Assembly (NCBI RefSeq): GCF_032854445.1
Contig: NC_088302.1
Span: 10,537,338 to 10,601,337, forward strand
Length of the DNA stretch: 64,000 nucleotides
Reading direction: 5' to 3'
Source: Liolophura sinensis
Taxonomy: Eukaryota > Mollusca > Polyplacophora > Chitonida > Chitonidae
The notes under the pieces: model-generated
Told to the model about the DNA's origin: nothing
The model's database searches: none
What the model saw: only the letters and a program-made list of their open reading frames with translations
Shown here: piece after piece, positions 1 to 57,269 of the stretch
Numbering within the stretch: the stretch's first letter is position 1
Layout: the number at the start of each line of letters is the position of its first letter
Program-made: the position numbers and the translations under genes

Positions 1-270
1 TCCAATCACACAAAAAGTTAAATCTTTTCAAAACCCCGCAGAGTGTCTCTTCCTGTCTTTCCAAGTTGGTGAGGCTCACTGAGGTGAAATGGAGACGTGA
101 ACTAGTCACTGATTGACTACTGATAATCCCTTACTCCCCCACAGAGAGTGTATGACTTAAGACAACAGCCCCTGCAAGGCATCATGGTTTACATTTTGTA
201 AAAATGCATCGGAAATTATTGAGAACGTACGGTAGCAGTTGAATTGGATTTCAACAGTTAAAAGGAGCCT
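1..270. other. Intron sequence, upstream of the minisatellite
   Basis: No exon, RNA gene or clear repeat is visible. It is probably the 5' part of the intron that precedes the Kelch exon at 1258, because the array that follows runs straight up to that exon's splice acceptor. Confidence 0.4.
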
Positions 271-1240
271 AAATTTGACGCAGTTGTCTCCCTGCTCAGA
301 GTGGGTTTATAAGTGATGTATTGTGTAACATCAGACATCTACATTTGACGCAGTTGTCTCCCTGCTCAGAGTGGGTTTATAAGTGATGTATTGTGTAACA
401 TCAGACGCTTACATTGGACACAGTTGTCTCCCTGCTCAGAGTGAGTTGATAAGTGATGCATTGTGTAACATCAGACGCTTACATTTGACGCAGTTGTCTC
501 CCTGCTCAGAGTGGGTTTATAAGTGATGTATTGTGTAACATCAGACGCCTACATTTGATGCAGTTGTCTCCCTGCTCAGAGTGAGTTGATAAGTGATGTA
601 TTGCGTAACATCCGACGCCTACATTTGACGCAGTTGTCTCCCTGCTCAGAGTGGGATGATAAGTGATGTATTGCATAACATCAGATGTTTACATTGGACA
701 CAGTTGTCTCCCTGCTCAGAGTGAGTTGATAAGTGATGCATTGTGTAACATCAGACGCTTACATTTGATGCAGTTGTCTCCCTGCTCAGAGTGGGTTTAT
801 AAGTGATGTATTGTGTAACATCCGACGCCTACATTTGATGCAGTTGTCTCCCTGCTCAGAGTGAGTTGATAAGTGATGTATTGCGTAACATCCGACGCCT
901 ACATGTGACGCAGTTGTCTCCCTGCTCAGAGTGGGATGATTAGTGATGTATTGCATAACATCAGACGCTTACATTGGACACAGTTGTCCCCCTGCTCAGA
1001 GTGAGTTGATAAGTGATGTATTGCGTAACATCCGACGCCTACATTTGACGCAGTTGTCTCCCTGCTCAGAGTGGGATGATAAGTGATGTATTGCATAACA
1101 TCAGACGCTTACATTGGACACAGTTGTCCCCCTGCTCAGAGTGAGTTGATAAGTGATGCATTGTGTAACATCAGACGCCTACATTTGACGCAGTTGTCTC
1201 CCTGCTTAGAGTGAGTTTATATTGTGTAACATCAGATTTG
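271..1240. repeat. 70-bp minisatellite, 14 copies
   Basis: The word CAGTTGTCTCCCTGCTCAGA recurs every 70 bp exactly, starting at 281, 351, 421 and so on to 1191 (one copy has CCC for CTC, the last has CTTAGA). Units differ mainly in the following word: GGGTTTAT (A), GAGTTGAT (B) or GGGATGAT (C). From unit 3 onward every second unit is B, giving the order B-A-B-C, B-A-B-C, B-C, B. The last unit is shortened by about 10 bp and ends about 25 bp before the splice acceptor at 1257. Confidence 0.97.
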
Positions 1241-1257
1241 TTTCCTTGTGTTCACAG

Positions 1258-2046
1258 AAAAGAAAGAATGGCTTCAGCCAGCTGTACAGGGTGACATCCC
1301 ATTGGGGCGGGGCTTGCATTCAGCTGTTGTTGCTGGCAACCAGCTTGTGGTATTTGGTGGCTCAGCCAATATAGACCCAGAGACCAATCAGTGCACAGAT
1401 ATCTTCTCAGATACTTACTTGGTCAAAACAGGCAAGTGGAATTACTAGCCTACTAATGTCAAAATAAGAGATGGTTTAATCTGTGTCATAAATAATATGG
1501 TAAAGCAGGGAAAGCCATGGCAGTATGACAAAAAGGGTCAGGGAGGGCTTAGTTGGTGTTGCTGTATTTCAGTAGGTTAGTCAGATACCTGGTGATGTGA
1601 GTTTTGCTTTTCTCAAAGAAGAATTCTTGAGTATGATATAAAGCCCCAATAAAATATTTCAAAGAACTTATATTTCATAGCTTTGAAAACCGAATATCTA
1701 TTTCAGTTAAAGATCAACTCTAAAGTAAAACCATGGACAAGAATGTAGGGCACATTTGGTCAGATTAAACAGCATTTTGGTAAATTCTGCATATTTGTAA
1801 AGTAGTCAAGAGATGAAATGTATAAATGAAGTATTTGTTTTAGTGCATTTGAGTAATTTCCCAAATTTTCATAAGCATGAGATGTGAAAATATAAGTGAA
1901 GCCTTTGTTGTCCAGTATTCTCTTTACATGTTATATAACCTTTTCCAATTTTGTTCACAGCTGACATTTTGAAGGGATCATCACACAGTGATCAGGGTGC
2001 CAGTGAATCTCCAGTAAAACAGAATGGAGGTACAAATGGTGTGTGA
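1258..2046 (+). CDS. Kelch-repeat protein, last two coding exons (5' part outside window)
   Basis: Two exons: 1258-1431 and 1961-2046. The first follows a pyrimidine-rich tract and TTCACAG. It encodes one Kelch blade: a Trp, the pattern G-x-x-P-x-x-R-x-x-HSAV, then LVVFGG, then a further strand reading DIFSDTYLV. The second follows TTTTGTTCACAG and encodes a short Ser/Gln/Gly-rich tail, ending ...NGGTNGV and TGA. The first exon ends in phase 1 at AAAACAG followed by GCAAGT, a strong GC-type donor; joining there restores phase with the second exon. The usual GT reading instead runs into a stop at 1446. Kelch blades form beta-propellers that bind partner proteins. Only one blade is visible, so the subfamily cannot be named. 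The gene converges with the myosin gene. Upstream exons lie to the left of the window. Confidence 0.72.
1432..1960 (+). other. Probable GC-AG intron of the Kelch gene
   Basis: It starts GCAAGT, directly after AAAACAG, and ends TTTTGTTCACAG. GC donors almost always have this extended match to U1 snRNA. The phase-1 join gives an open reading from the Kelch blade into the tail. Confidence 0.65.
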
Positions 2047-3397
2047 CCAATCAAGACACAGCTTGTGAAGGGAACTTAACTCTAAAAGAGAACATTGTCA
2101 TTAATTGTGTATCACAGTACCTCAGGCCATAAACTACGCAGCTGCGCACATCTGCCTTTCTCTTGCAATGCTCCATTTATGAACTTTATCCTGCTGTTAT
2201 ATGAATTGTTGCAAGACTTGAAAAAAGTTCAGGTTGGGCAGGTGTGCTGGAATTAGTAGTGATCTGAAGAAAAATGTCTGATCCATTATCTGTTATTTCT
2301 GTCTTATGTGAAGTCATCAGTGATAAAATGCTTCATAGAAGTCTACGTTATTTGTCTAAACTTGTTGATAACTTGTTTGCCTTTTGTTTTTAATTATTTA
2401 CATGCATATTAGCTGTCTCATTTGTTTGTATAAATGGAATGGTGGTTAAGGTCATCTTTGCGAATATTTCACTTATCTGAGGATGTCTTCGTTGTGAGTG
2501 AAGTTACATGTGAGAAAGTTTTCTCCACTTTTATTTCCAAACTGTATCTTATTCACACATATAACCGACACAGATTCACCCACCCTCAACAGAAAGACAT
2601 TTCTGTCTGTAATGAACATGTCGGGAATAAGCTATTATGGGGAAAACAACAAGATGTCGTGTGTTAGACAAACACGAGATGAAATAAAATTTCATCATCT
2701 AGAAATTGTAACTTGTCACCAGTTAACATTCAGAGTGTGGCCTTTAGGGGGTCACATTACCTAGGATGCCAAATAAGACTATAGCTTCTGCAGTGTTTCA
2801 GCTGGGTTATGCAGCCATTGGAGCATGGTTGACGAAGTTAAATCCTAAGTCAGACTGGCCTAAGCAACCAGGGATTTTGCCAAAATTTTACACCATAGTT
2901 ATTGGTCCTCAACTTGCACACCCAACAGTGAAGAAGTATAAAAGAATGTATTTATAATGGGATAAACTCTGACAAGGTAATTAAGCATGACAAACCTTGT
3001 ATACATTACATTGTGTATATTGTCATATTGCTCATGACAATAGATTTTGAGGCAGTCAATAAAACAATTATTTTACAGTTAATATGCTGTTAAATTTAGC
3101 CAGTGGGAGTCCATGAAGACGTGTTGCTATAATATGACTGAAATACTGTCAATGAGTACTGTCTCTAATCATTCATTTAGTATTAGGATAGTGGAAAAGA
3201 TGAGCAAATTCTTCAGGACACACATGTAGCTCTACATGTAAACTAAGTTGTCCTGGGTGAAGGGCATTAATGTGCATACTTAAATACAAGAAGTACACAT
3301 GTATTTTCAGGGTAATAAATGTCTCTTCAAGGAAATGAAATATTTGGCTTTGGTTGTCTTATTCATTGGAGTTATAATTGTTTTTGCAATTGCAGTT
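2047..3397 (+). other. Probable 3' UTR and flank of the Kelch gene
   Basis: There is no coding signal after the TGA at 2044-2046. AATAAA occurs at 2683-2688 and at 3058-3063; either could be the poly(A) signal, giving 3' UTRs of about 0.65 or 1.0 kb. The small open frames here have no recognisable protein similarity. Confidence 0.35.
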
Positions 3398-3680
3398 TAC
3401 ACTATACTCAAGAATATTTCACTTGTACGATGACACCCATTTTTATAGTGGGCGTAAACCCACGATCATCTGCAGGTTGCTGGCAGACCATGTTATGTAC
3501 AGCTGGAGGGGAAGTTATATATCATAAATTTATTTATTTATTTATTTATTTGATTGGTGTTTTATGCCGTACTCAAGAATATTTCACTTATAGCATTATG
3601 GAGGGAGAAAACTGGGCAGAGCCCGGGGTGAACCCAAGACCATCCGCAGGTTGCTGTAAGACCATCCCACATATGGTGTA
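3398..3680 (-). mobile_element. Two adjacent partial SINE-A copies
   Basis: 3398-3500 and 3529-3680 both show the family's diagnostic words, read on the plus strand: ACTCAAGAATATTTCACTT, then a gap, then ATC(A/C)(G/T)CAGGTTGCTG. The second starts with a TTTATTTATTTA tail. Both lack the tRNA-like head, so they are truncated. Confidence 0.8.
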
Positions 3681-6600
3681 TCATGAAGCTTTAATCCAAC
3701 TTTTATAGACTTGTCAATTGTCCACTGCAGAAGTTCCAGACATACTGAGCCAAGATCGTCAAAAAAAATGACAAACATGGAGCATATATAGTGAGTTTGT
3801 ATTATGATGGTTGACATGCCACAACTGAACTGACAAGAAAATGTCCAGGTACATACACATGGAACTAGAAGCAGGACTGCAGGAGGCCTCGTGTTCAGTG
3901 TAAGGTCATCCATAAAAATCTTCATTTCTTCCTTTGATGCTCATCAAAAGGTGACAGGGAAAGTTCATGTACTGGTTCACCTGGTGTCAGTTTAGTGACT
4001 GGATGGTAGGGTGTCAAGTTACTTCAATTTGGCATGGTATTTGAGTAAGGTGGCACTTTGTATGTTGGCCTGGAAATCAGCCTGTTGCAAAGACACCGTT
4101 GTCACATGAGTGAAACAATGACGAAAGCATTATTAAACCCTAAGCCACAAAATTGATTTCTGATTCTTCAGTATTATTAATGGTGGAGAATGTGATAAGC
4201 CATCACACATGCAACTCAAGAACTCAAGTACTGTCAAAACATGAATAAAACAAAACCAACCAAAAATCAGTCTAAAGGGGAATTTATTGTTTTCATTATT
4301 GTACATATGCCAATGCTACATAATATCATGTATATATGCACTACAGAGAAAAGCCTCCTACTATAAAATAGATGTAACAAATTTATAAGCTGATTCTAAA
4401 TTAACAAATGATGCCAGCAGTCTACAATGAACAAAGGTCTTTCACATGTAATTCTGTCAACACAAGAGACTGCTTCCACATAAGTGCAAAACCAGTGTTG
4501 GCATATGACGTGATGGGTGAAATCTTCATCTTTGTGTAAACAACTGCAATGCTACTTACCAAGTATGATCATTTCCCAAATTAACCAACATGATTATTAA
4601 GGAGACATATATATGTATGTACTTTATTGTCAGAAATTGCTTCTACATGTACTTCGGGTGATTTTACAAAGATTTCAAAACTTTTCCTCAAATACATCTT
4701 AGACGCTTACCCAGAAAGCAATTAGACCCATGTTGTCATTCACTAATTCTTATCAATTTCAGTTGATCAGGTATGATTATATGTAGGTTCAGATCAATGA
4801 ATCAATGTATATATATTTATATATATATATCATGTATTTGTAAATATACCCATCTACAACCTTTCTGTAAAACAGCTTTGTTCTTTATAGGCTTCTGGCA
4901 CGTACACTGGAATGTTATGTCTACACCAGTAACAAACATTGTCAAAATCAATTGCATAGTCACACAAAAACACTCAAGGCAGCCCGAGAAAACAATAACA
5001 ATACATGAATGTACAGTGATGTCAAAATTCTGAAAATAACTAACAAGACTGGCATACAAACTACACATGATAAAAATGTAAAAGCCACACCATATTTATT
5101 GCTACAAAGTGGAAAAAGCCTTTGATCTGTGAAATCATGTATGGGAAAGTCAACGAGTAATGATACAAAAGCTGAAGAGCATGAGCTGGTAACACAAGCA
5201 TAATGTATAAATAGTAAAGAAAATGTCACAGAAAAAAAACGTAAACTGGTATGTTGAGACAGCTGAGTTTGTATAAAGATAAGAAAAACTCCATTTTTGG
5301 AAGTTGCTCTCATCTGCAGAATTTACACGCATAGTCATTTGTACAGTTGGAGTGAATCCTGCATGTACAGTCAGTCACATTTGTTGAATGAACTATCTTC
5401 AAATTTTCAAGTGTTTTGTGTTTTGTCAGCCTTCTGCTCTGTCCACACTCATAAACTTCCACAACCTGTGACAATATCTATACTAAAGACTACCCACAGC
5501 CTTTAAGGTGGAATCATTGTCTGTTGGCACAAAGTATAGTGGTTTATTTGATAAGGACTGTACGCTGCACTCAAGATTATTTCATTTATACAACAGAGGC
5601 CAGCATTGTCGTGGGAGCAAATCACAAGGGAATCCCATGACCATCCGCAGGTTGCTGACAGATCTACAATACTGTGAACTAGAGTAATGCAAATGATGCA
5701 TATTGAAGCCATTTAACCACATACATACACCAACATGTATTTGTAGCACCTTTCAATTACTAGGTATCATCTTTCGTCTAAAGATATCTAAAAAAAACGC
5801 AGACAAAACTTGCCTTGGAATGCTGATGATAATATAGCGCATCAAATCTGGTGTCTGGATGGCAGTCAGTATCCTAACATCACAGTACAGATCACCCCAT
5901 AGTGGACGTACCGCTACTGGACAATGTAGTGGCAGGGGCTGTAGTATCACAGTGAAGTGCATTTTTCACTGCTGTCAGTATTTCACATTCTGTTCATTAA
6001 AACAGTTACAAGTAATTTGTTAAAATACACTGTACTAAAGATTCTTTACTCTCATTCCACAATTTTACAGACAATTCAGAAGCAAAAAAATTATATAACA
6101 AAACAAAGTGAGCTCTCAGACTTATTATCCTCAAGCTTGATACTCTTTAACCTTAACAATAATCAACCATAGCACATTTTGTACAAAAACAGAAGTTCTA
6201 ATTCTTCATTATTCTGTGTGTGTCAAATTCGTTCTGGAAATTCCACGATAAAGAGTCCTGTCCACTTTACAGACAAGGCAACTGTTAAGAGACTTTGGCT
6301 TTGGACCACAGAGGTCACCTGGGGTCGATTCCACAAAGCCCTTTCTAACTCCAAAATTTAAAAACTCTCTACCATGCTTAGTTTTTGGTACTGAAATTTG
6401 GAAACATCTGTCTTAAGATAACATACTGATGAGGTCTACAAGATCTTAATTTCTAAAACCCCAAAATAAGTTTTGAGATCGTATTTCAAAGTTTGACTTA
6501 AGTCAGAAATGGCTATATGGAATCGACTCCAGCTCAGCTCTCCATGGTGGTCACTATTAGGGACGGAATGGCATGCATGTTTCCTGACTTTGTCAACACA

Positions 6601-7504
6601 CATCTGTTATCTTCAGCAAAGGCATGGCTCCAAAAGAGTCCAAACTGGAAGCCATACAATCTGCATGAAGCTATGAATTGATTCCCTAGAACTGTTTTTG
6701 ATTACAACCTGAAGAGGCGCATTTATTCGTTTGCATGACATACACGTACCTGCATTCTCTTATCACTGAGGAAAATAAGCTGTGCTTAACTAAAAGAGTT
6801 AACAAGTTCTTGACATTCTGAATAAGTTGCAAGACAGATACCATTACAAACGAATGCTGTACATCGTTGACATAATGATGGCTATAGTAGAACCAAAGTA
6901 CATGTACATGCAATTAAAAAAATAAAACAGCATGTTGTTGTTAGCTTAATTATATAATTAGTCAAGAGAACAATTCATACAATTTTTCACCTGGTAATGA
7001 ACCCTAGAAAAATCTATAAATATGTTTAGTATCTGTTACTGTTACAAGGGAACACAGGAATGTACATGTAGATAAGGAATAGACATGTGTGGGTTAGAAA
7101 ATTCACAGAAATAAAAACAGCTGTCATGGAATAACAATTAAACGTAGATATTGACTGAGAGGTGACCCTACTTAATACCACAAAATAAGAGAACGGCATT
7201 ATGTTCAGGCAGGCTCGGATATCATGAATTAAAAACTGAGATATTAGAATATTTAATGCTTCTGTGATCTGATGCACACCTCAACGCAATGGTCAATGGT
7301 TTTGTTTCTAGTACATCGATGTTAACTATTGAGATTAAAAGACCACATGCACATGGGAGACCAGTCTTCTTACTGAATTTTACAACATCTAAATTTAAAT
7401 GCATTTAATGGCAAAACCCCCAGTCATAAACATCCAAGACTCAGGTGTTCAAACACGGCGCAGGTATTTCATGTTCGCTTTATTCATGGATGATACATAC
7501 ACCT
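3681..7504. other. Intergenic, mostly unique AT-rich DNA
   Basis: No exon with paired splice sites, RNA gene or conserved protein was found on either strand. A degenerate SINE-A fragment lies at 5532-5665, recognisable by ACTCAAGATTATTTCATTTATAC and CCATCCGCAGGTTGCTGACAG. The rest shows nothing I can name; the short open frames are not supported. Confidence 0.5.
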
Positions 7505-8003
7505 TGTCTTTATGGCTATCATTACAGCTGGGTTAAGGCTTGACACTATATATTTAAGACTATCATTACAGCTGGGTTAAGGCTTGACACTATATATTTA
7601 AGACTATCATTACAGCTGGGTTAAGGCTTGACACTATATATTTAAGGCTATCATTACAGCTGGGTTAAGGCTAGGACACCTTGTTCTTAAGGCTGTCATA
7701 ACAGCTAACTTAAGGCTAGGACACCATATTTTTAAGGATATTACAGCTGGTTTAAGGGTGGAACACCTTGTTTTTAAGGCTTTCATTACAGCTGGGTTAA
7801 GGCCAGTATACCATATCTTTAAAGTTATCACAGCTTGGTTAAGGCTGGAACACCATATTTCTACAGCTTTCATTACAGCTTGGTTAAGGCTGGGACACCA
7901 TGTTTTCAGGGCTATCTTAACAGCTGGGTTAAGGCTGGACACCATCTTTTTAAGGCCATCAATATAGCTGGGTTAAGGCTAGAACACTGCGTTTTTAAAA
8001 CTA
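7505..8003. repeat. 44-45-bp minisatellite, about 11 copies
   Basis: The repeated core is TACAGCTGGGTTAAGGCT, followed by a variable GACACCATATTTTTAAGG-like half. The first three units at 7508-7640 are almost identical, and the later ones diverge, which suggests recent expansion at the left edge. Open frames on both strands here are repeat artefacts. Confidence 0.95.
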
Positions 8004-9882
8004 CGATATAAATGTAGAGGCGGAATGAGTGAATCCAGCAGAAATGTAGATACATACTGTACATGGAAAAGGCCCTCTTGTCCGCCAATGTGTGCCACAG
8101 GAAACAGAGGCTCACACTGACACCATTTTACAAGAGGCAAGACTTCAATTATTGGACAACATAGGGGTAAAACTGTTTTGCTGACAAACTCAAATATACT
8201 TATACTTACACAAACCCGTACTTGCATCCACCTACAATCCAATATAACAATAATTTCCCCAGGTAAAAAAAACCCCAAAACACAGGCATTTACAACAAAT
8301 TCCATGGAGATCCAAGAACAAAGAAAGCACAAATCCTTTAATTCTGCAGACAGATAAACAGCCATCATCAGTGCATCACTTCATGAATAACTCTAAATTT
8401 TCTACAGAACTGCTTGTATATGTATTGTTATGTTACAACACAATCAGATGGCTGCTTACACATTAAACAAGCTCACACATTCCTTTATTTCCTTGGCAAT
8501 GCTAATTTAGACTTCAGAAACAAACTGACCCTGCAGTGTTGTATAAATTTTTTAAAAATCTCTTGATCAAATCAATGCAGAAACATCCTCAGATGTTATG
8601 TACTTCCATGTTGATAACAGATCTAGGTTCTCATCTGGAGATTTTAATATGAACAAAATGGACTTTTCTGCGATTTTTCAGATTTGTTTGTACTGCAACT
8701 CCGTATGGCCTTACATGATTCTGCCACAAAAAAAAGTTTGCCCCACTTCAATCACACAAAAAATAAGAAATGACTTCTAAACACCAGATTAAAAACCAAA
8801 AAGTGAGGTTAAGCTATCCTACATAATAACTTAGATTACAATATGTTAATCAAAGTCTCGTCCCATTATGTACAATTCATTGTTTTCAAAGAATTAAAGC
8901 CAGTTTTGTAAGATGATTTTCTAAAAAAATATCTAGAGAAAAATATGTCACATCTATGCCTCATACAATACTTGGATGTAATGTATGTAAAATATGACAG
9001 CATTCTGTAATATATGTACAGATACATGCACACAACGCTGTCCTGCCTCTTTTATACAAACATTTTCTTTAGGTTATCAGGGTACTGTTTAATACATGTG
9101 CTTACTTGTAAGTTAACATATTGGTTTCTGATATACCTTACATCTATTAGGGAAGAACATCCCTAAGCATCCACCTCTTCTGTAAGAAGAAAGATTTCTT
9201 TCAAAAGTGTTTCATATAACATCAAACTGGAACAAAAATGACTTTTCTACACGCTGTACAAGCAAAACGTGTGTCACAAAGAAGGCAACTGTCACAAACT
9301 TTGTTACAATTTATGATTTCGAAAACATAAATTAAAACTTAAAATGCTAACAGTTACAATTTATTTCAAGGCTGAGATATGAGCCCAGATCTGAAGCTTT
9401 ACACCAAAAATATTAATATAGTTGATTTGATCCAAGTATGCATCTAACTTCGAAGTGATTTATGCCAGCACTGGCAACAACACAACAACACAACAACACA
9501 ACGATACAGCAGTCACTGTTAGTTCTACACCCTGATGTAAACACACAATGCAACATTCACATCCTTTTTCACTGAGCTGCAAACAATTTCATGGAATATT
9601 TGGCTTTCCTGACATGTCGTCAAGACGATGAAGGCAATACTTGATGAATAAGAAAATGCTGCTGTCATTTCAGCATCAGCAATGTTATAGCCACAAGCTC
9701 CATAGACACCGTTTACACATGAAATCGACCAAATGTGCATTTCACAGTGAATCCATTGAAGTAAGTCCACGTTACCCCCTTTCTCATCATACTGGATTCA
9801 TCCATGATATTAAAATTAATATGAAAATGTAGGTCTCGTCACACATGGATGGTACCACTTTTGTCAAGAGGGAGGTAATTAA
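8004..9882. other. Intergenic DNA and probable myosin 3' UTR
   Basis: This lies downstream of the myosin stop codon on the minus strand. TTTATT on the plus strand at 9360-9365 reads AATAAA on the minus strand, about 520 bp past the stop, and is a candidate poly(A) signal. A short CAACAACACAA microsatellite lies at 9474-9502. Nothing else was recognised. Confidence 0.4.
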
Positions 9883-54926
<45,044 letters not shown>

Positions 54927-55290
54927 TGTTGATGAGTCAACGCTTATCGGCAACCTGTCAAACTTCCTTTATCGGCCGCTTTCTTCATAAGGTATTTTCC
55001 AACTAACCACCTGTTCGTATTGTAGCTCGGCAAACAACAACCTCCTTTTCGATATATTCCAACACTCCACACACACAGAAGTTAGAGAAAATCACACAGG
55101 ACGTGACCATGTCCTGTCAGGCCGTTTGTTTGACTAAGTTTTAGTCACTCTAGACTCGCACCCATCCACTGGTTTCCGCGATCCAGTTTTAGAAGCGGAA
55201 ATCACCCTGTCGTTAAGTTCAGTCATGCGCAGTTTAAGTTTTGATGACGTCGCAGTAGGTGGGCGTCACCATTATAAATCGACTTTGTTC
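54927..55290 (-). promoter_or_regulatory. Probable myosin 5' UTR and promoter region
   Basis: This block lies directly upstream of the ATG exon and is clearly richer in CG dinucleotides than the AT-rich DNA around it. It holds TGACGTCG (55245-55252), close to a CREB/ATF site, and GGGCGTCACC. The transcription start cannot be placed. TATAAAT near 55275 is on the plus strand, so activity in both directions is possible but unproven. Confidence 0.4.
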
Positions 55291-55419
55291 ACTTGTACTG
55301 CTGCACATGTTCCGGCGCACAAGCTTTTTTTACAACATACAGTCTGAGTCAATGTTTTTTCACAAAGGACAAGTTTTCGGAGCGTAGATTAAGCACTAAT
55401 CCGAATGTTGCGCCACTCA

Positions 55420-55690
55420 CATTTATTTATTTATTTATTTATTTAGGTCTACTTAAGTGTTTTACGCCGTACCCTATACTCAAAAACATTTCACTCACAC
55501 CACGGCGGCCAGTATTATGGTGGGAGGAAACCGGCCAGAGCCAAGGGGAAACCCACGATCATTCGCACGCTGCTGGCAGAACTTCCCACGTACGGTGGGA
55601 TAGGAAACCAGCATGAGCAGGGCTTGAACTCCCAGCATCCAGGGTCATTGTCTCACGCTGAGCATGCACATCGGCCACAAAGACCCCCAA
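55420..55690 (-). mobile_element. SINE-A, near-complete copy
   Basis: A (TTTA)n tail at 55421-55445, ACTCAAAAACATTTCACTCA, CGGCGGCCAGTATTATGGTG, GGAGGAAACCGGCCAGAGCC, ACTTCCCACGTACGG and GGGCTTGAACTCCC (box B complement). Confidence 0.88.
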
Positions 55691-57269
55691 CTCAGAGTAT
55701 AGTTTAATATTTTGAAAGTAGGCTAAAATAAATGCACACCTGCGTCTAAAAATAACATAGCTGTACGTGAAATGCTGAACCTCTGCATAAATTAAACCTT
55801 GTATACATGATTATGACATATAATTAAGCCATGGCTTAGCTTACGAAACATACCATTTAATACTGATAATAATTAGAAATTTTTTAAAAATCCCACATCC
55901 CACTAAGAAAAAAGCTGCCAATAATCAGATAAAACTTTGGTTTCACAACACGGGAATGTAAGGTGCATAGAATGGACGGCAGCTTCATTCTTATTTTAAA
56001 ACTTCCTCATATATCAATCCTGTAGGCTTTTTAAAGTTTCTGTAGGTTTTCGACATATTCTATGGACACTTTCTAAAGGCTTGCGAGATTTTCTGAAGAC
56101 TTTCGAGACTTTCTCAGAAACACCTACAGAGGAACAGTGATATCATTCTCATTCTGGAACCGAATAGGCTATATGTAAGTTGGCCCAAAATGGAATTAAA
56201 CGAGACATACTAACACAATTCATATACCATTTACATTATAGAGAATTTTATGCTGAAGCAATTATCACAAATATAATAAAAACATGCAATGTTATACATC
56301 GAGCAGTTATCACAAATATAATAAAAACATGCAATGTTATACATCGACAAACGGTGGAGCCATAATGTTCGTCATGCATATGCAATGCAACTATATAAAA
56401 TGATTTTATTAGAGTTTTAAACCAAGCCACCTTTAACTAAGTCACATTTATAGCCCTATAATAATTGTTGTTTTAATCTTTCACAATAATTCAGTGTGTA
56501 TAAGTATAGGTCCTTTGTTCCACACCAATCTCACAACAAAATACCCTGTCCCATTTTGTGCGTAATTTGTTGCTTTGCCCTTCGCAGTATAAACTACATT
56601 CATTACAATAAAGTTATACAAACTTTTTAAATTATCAGTTGTTATTCTTTACCTTATGCACTCCATGCATAATGCAGCATAATGCAGTTGTCCCCATGCA
56701 TCGATATCTAGTAAAGGCGCGTGCAACACATCTCGCTGTCCTGCACAAGTCCTTCAGGCTATAAAGTTGAGGCCAACAACTGTACATGTAAAAGTAGCCC
56801 AGGCCATTCTATACATGCACTAGGTCCTTGATCCGCAATCTTCGGTATCACACTTCAGTTGCTGCAGCAATTTGGCGAAAAATGACTGAAAAATTACTAA
56901 GTATGAAGTAAAACCCAACGAATGAACCAGTCGCCAGATGGATCTCATCATTTAAAGCCGCCATGCAGTGGACCACATCCCGTAAGACGTAAATATTGGT
57001 ACGTCCAGTGAGGCGGTTCCAGATGAAAAACCTCTACAGTAATCATCCCAAATGAAAAGAAACGTCGTCTTATGCTTTTTTATAAACATATTTGGGTGGA
57101 ATTATGTTCACAGCATGACAAAATTAGTTTCGTCATACACACATAATTTCAAATGAATAATTCACTTTCTCTTTGAATAAAGCCGGAATCTACTGGGAAT
57201 AAATCCAGGCGTAATTTCGAGTGAACAAAGGTTAATTCAGATTACATCAACCATTCGAACTTCGGGGGG
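55691..57269. other. Intergenic DNA with a short tandem duplication
   Basis: A 45-bp unit (TTATCACAAATATAATAAAA, then ACATGCAATGTTATACATCGA) is present twice at 56258-56347. A SINE-B fragment in reverse orientation is at 56876-56936 (ATGACTGAAAAATTACTAAG). Nothing else was recognised. Confidence 0.55.

Noticed and set aside
271-1240. Evenly spaced repeats as a CRISPR array
   Set aside because: The whole 70-bp unit is conserved, with no unique spacers, and the setting is a eukaryotic intron.
2434-2957. Small plus-strand genes after the Kelch stop codon
   Set aside because: Overlapping short frames without similarity, in the likely 3' UTR.
55260-55680. Separate plus-strand gene starting after the TATAAAT near 55275
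   Set aside because: The 107-codon frame runs into a SINE-A copy and has no recognisable domain. The promoter call for that direction is too weak.
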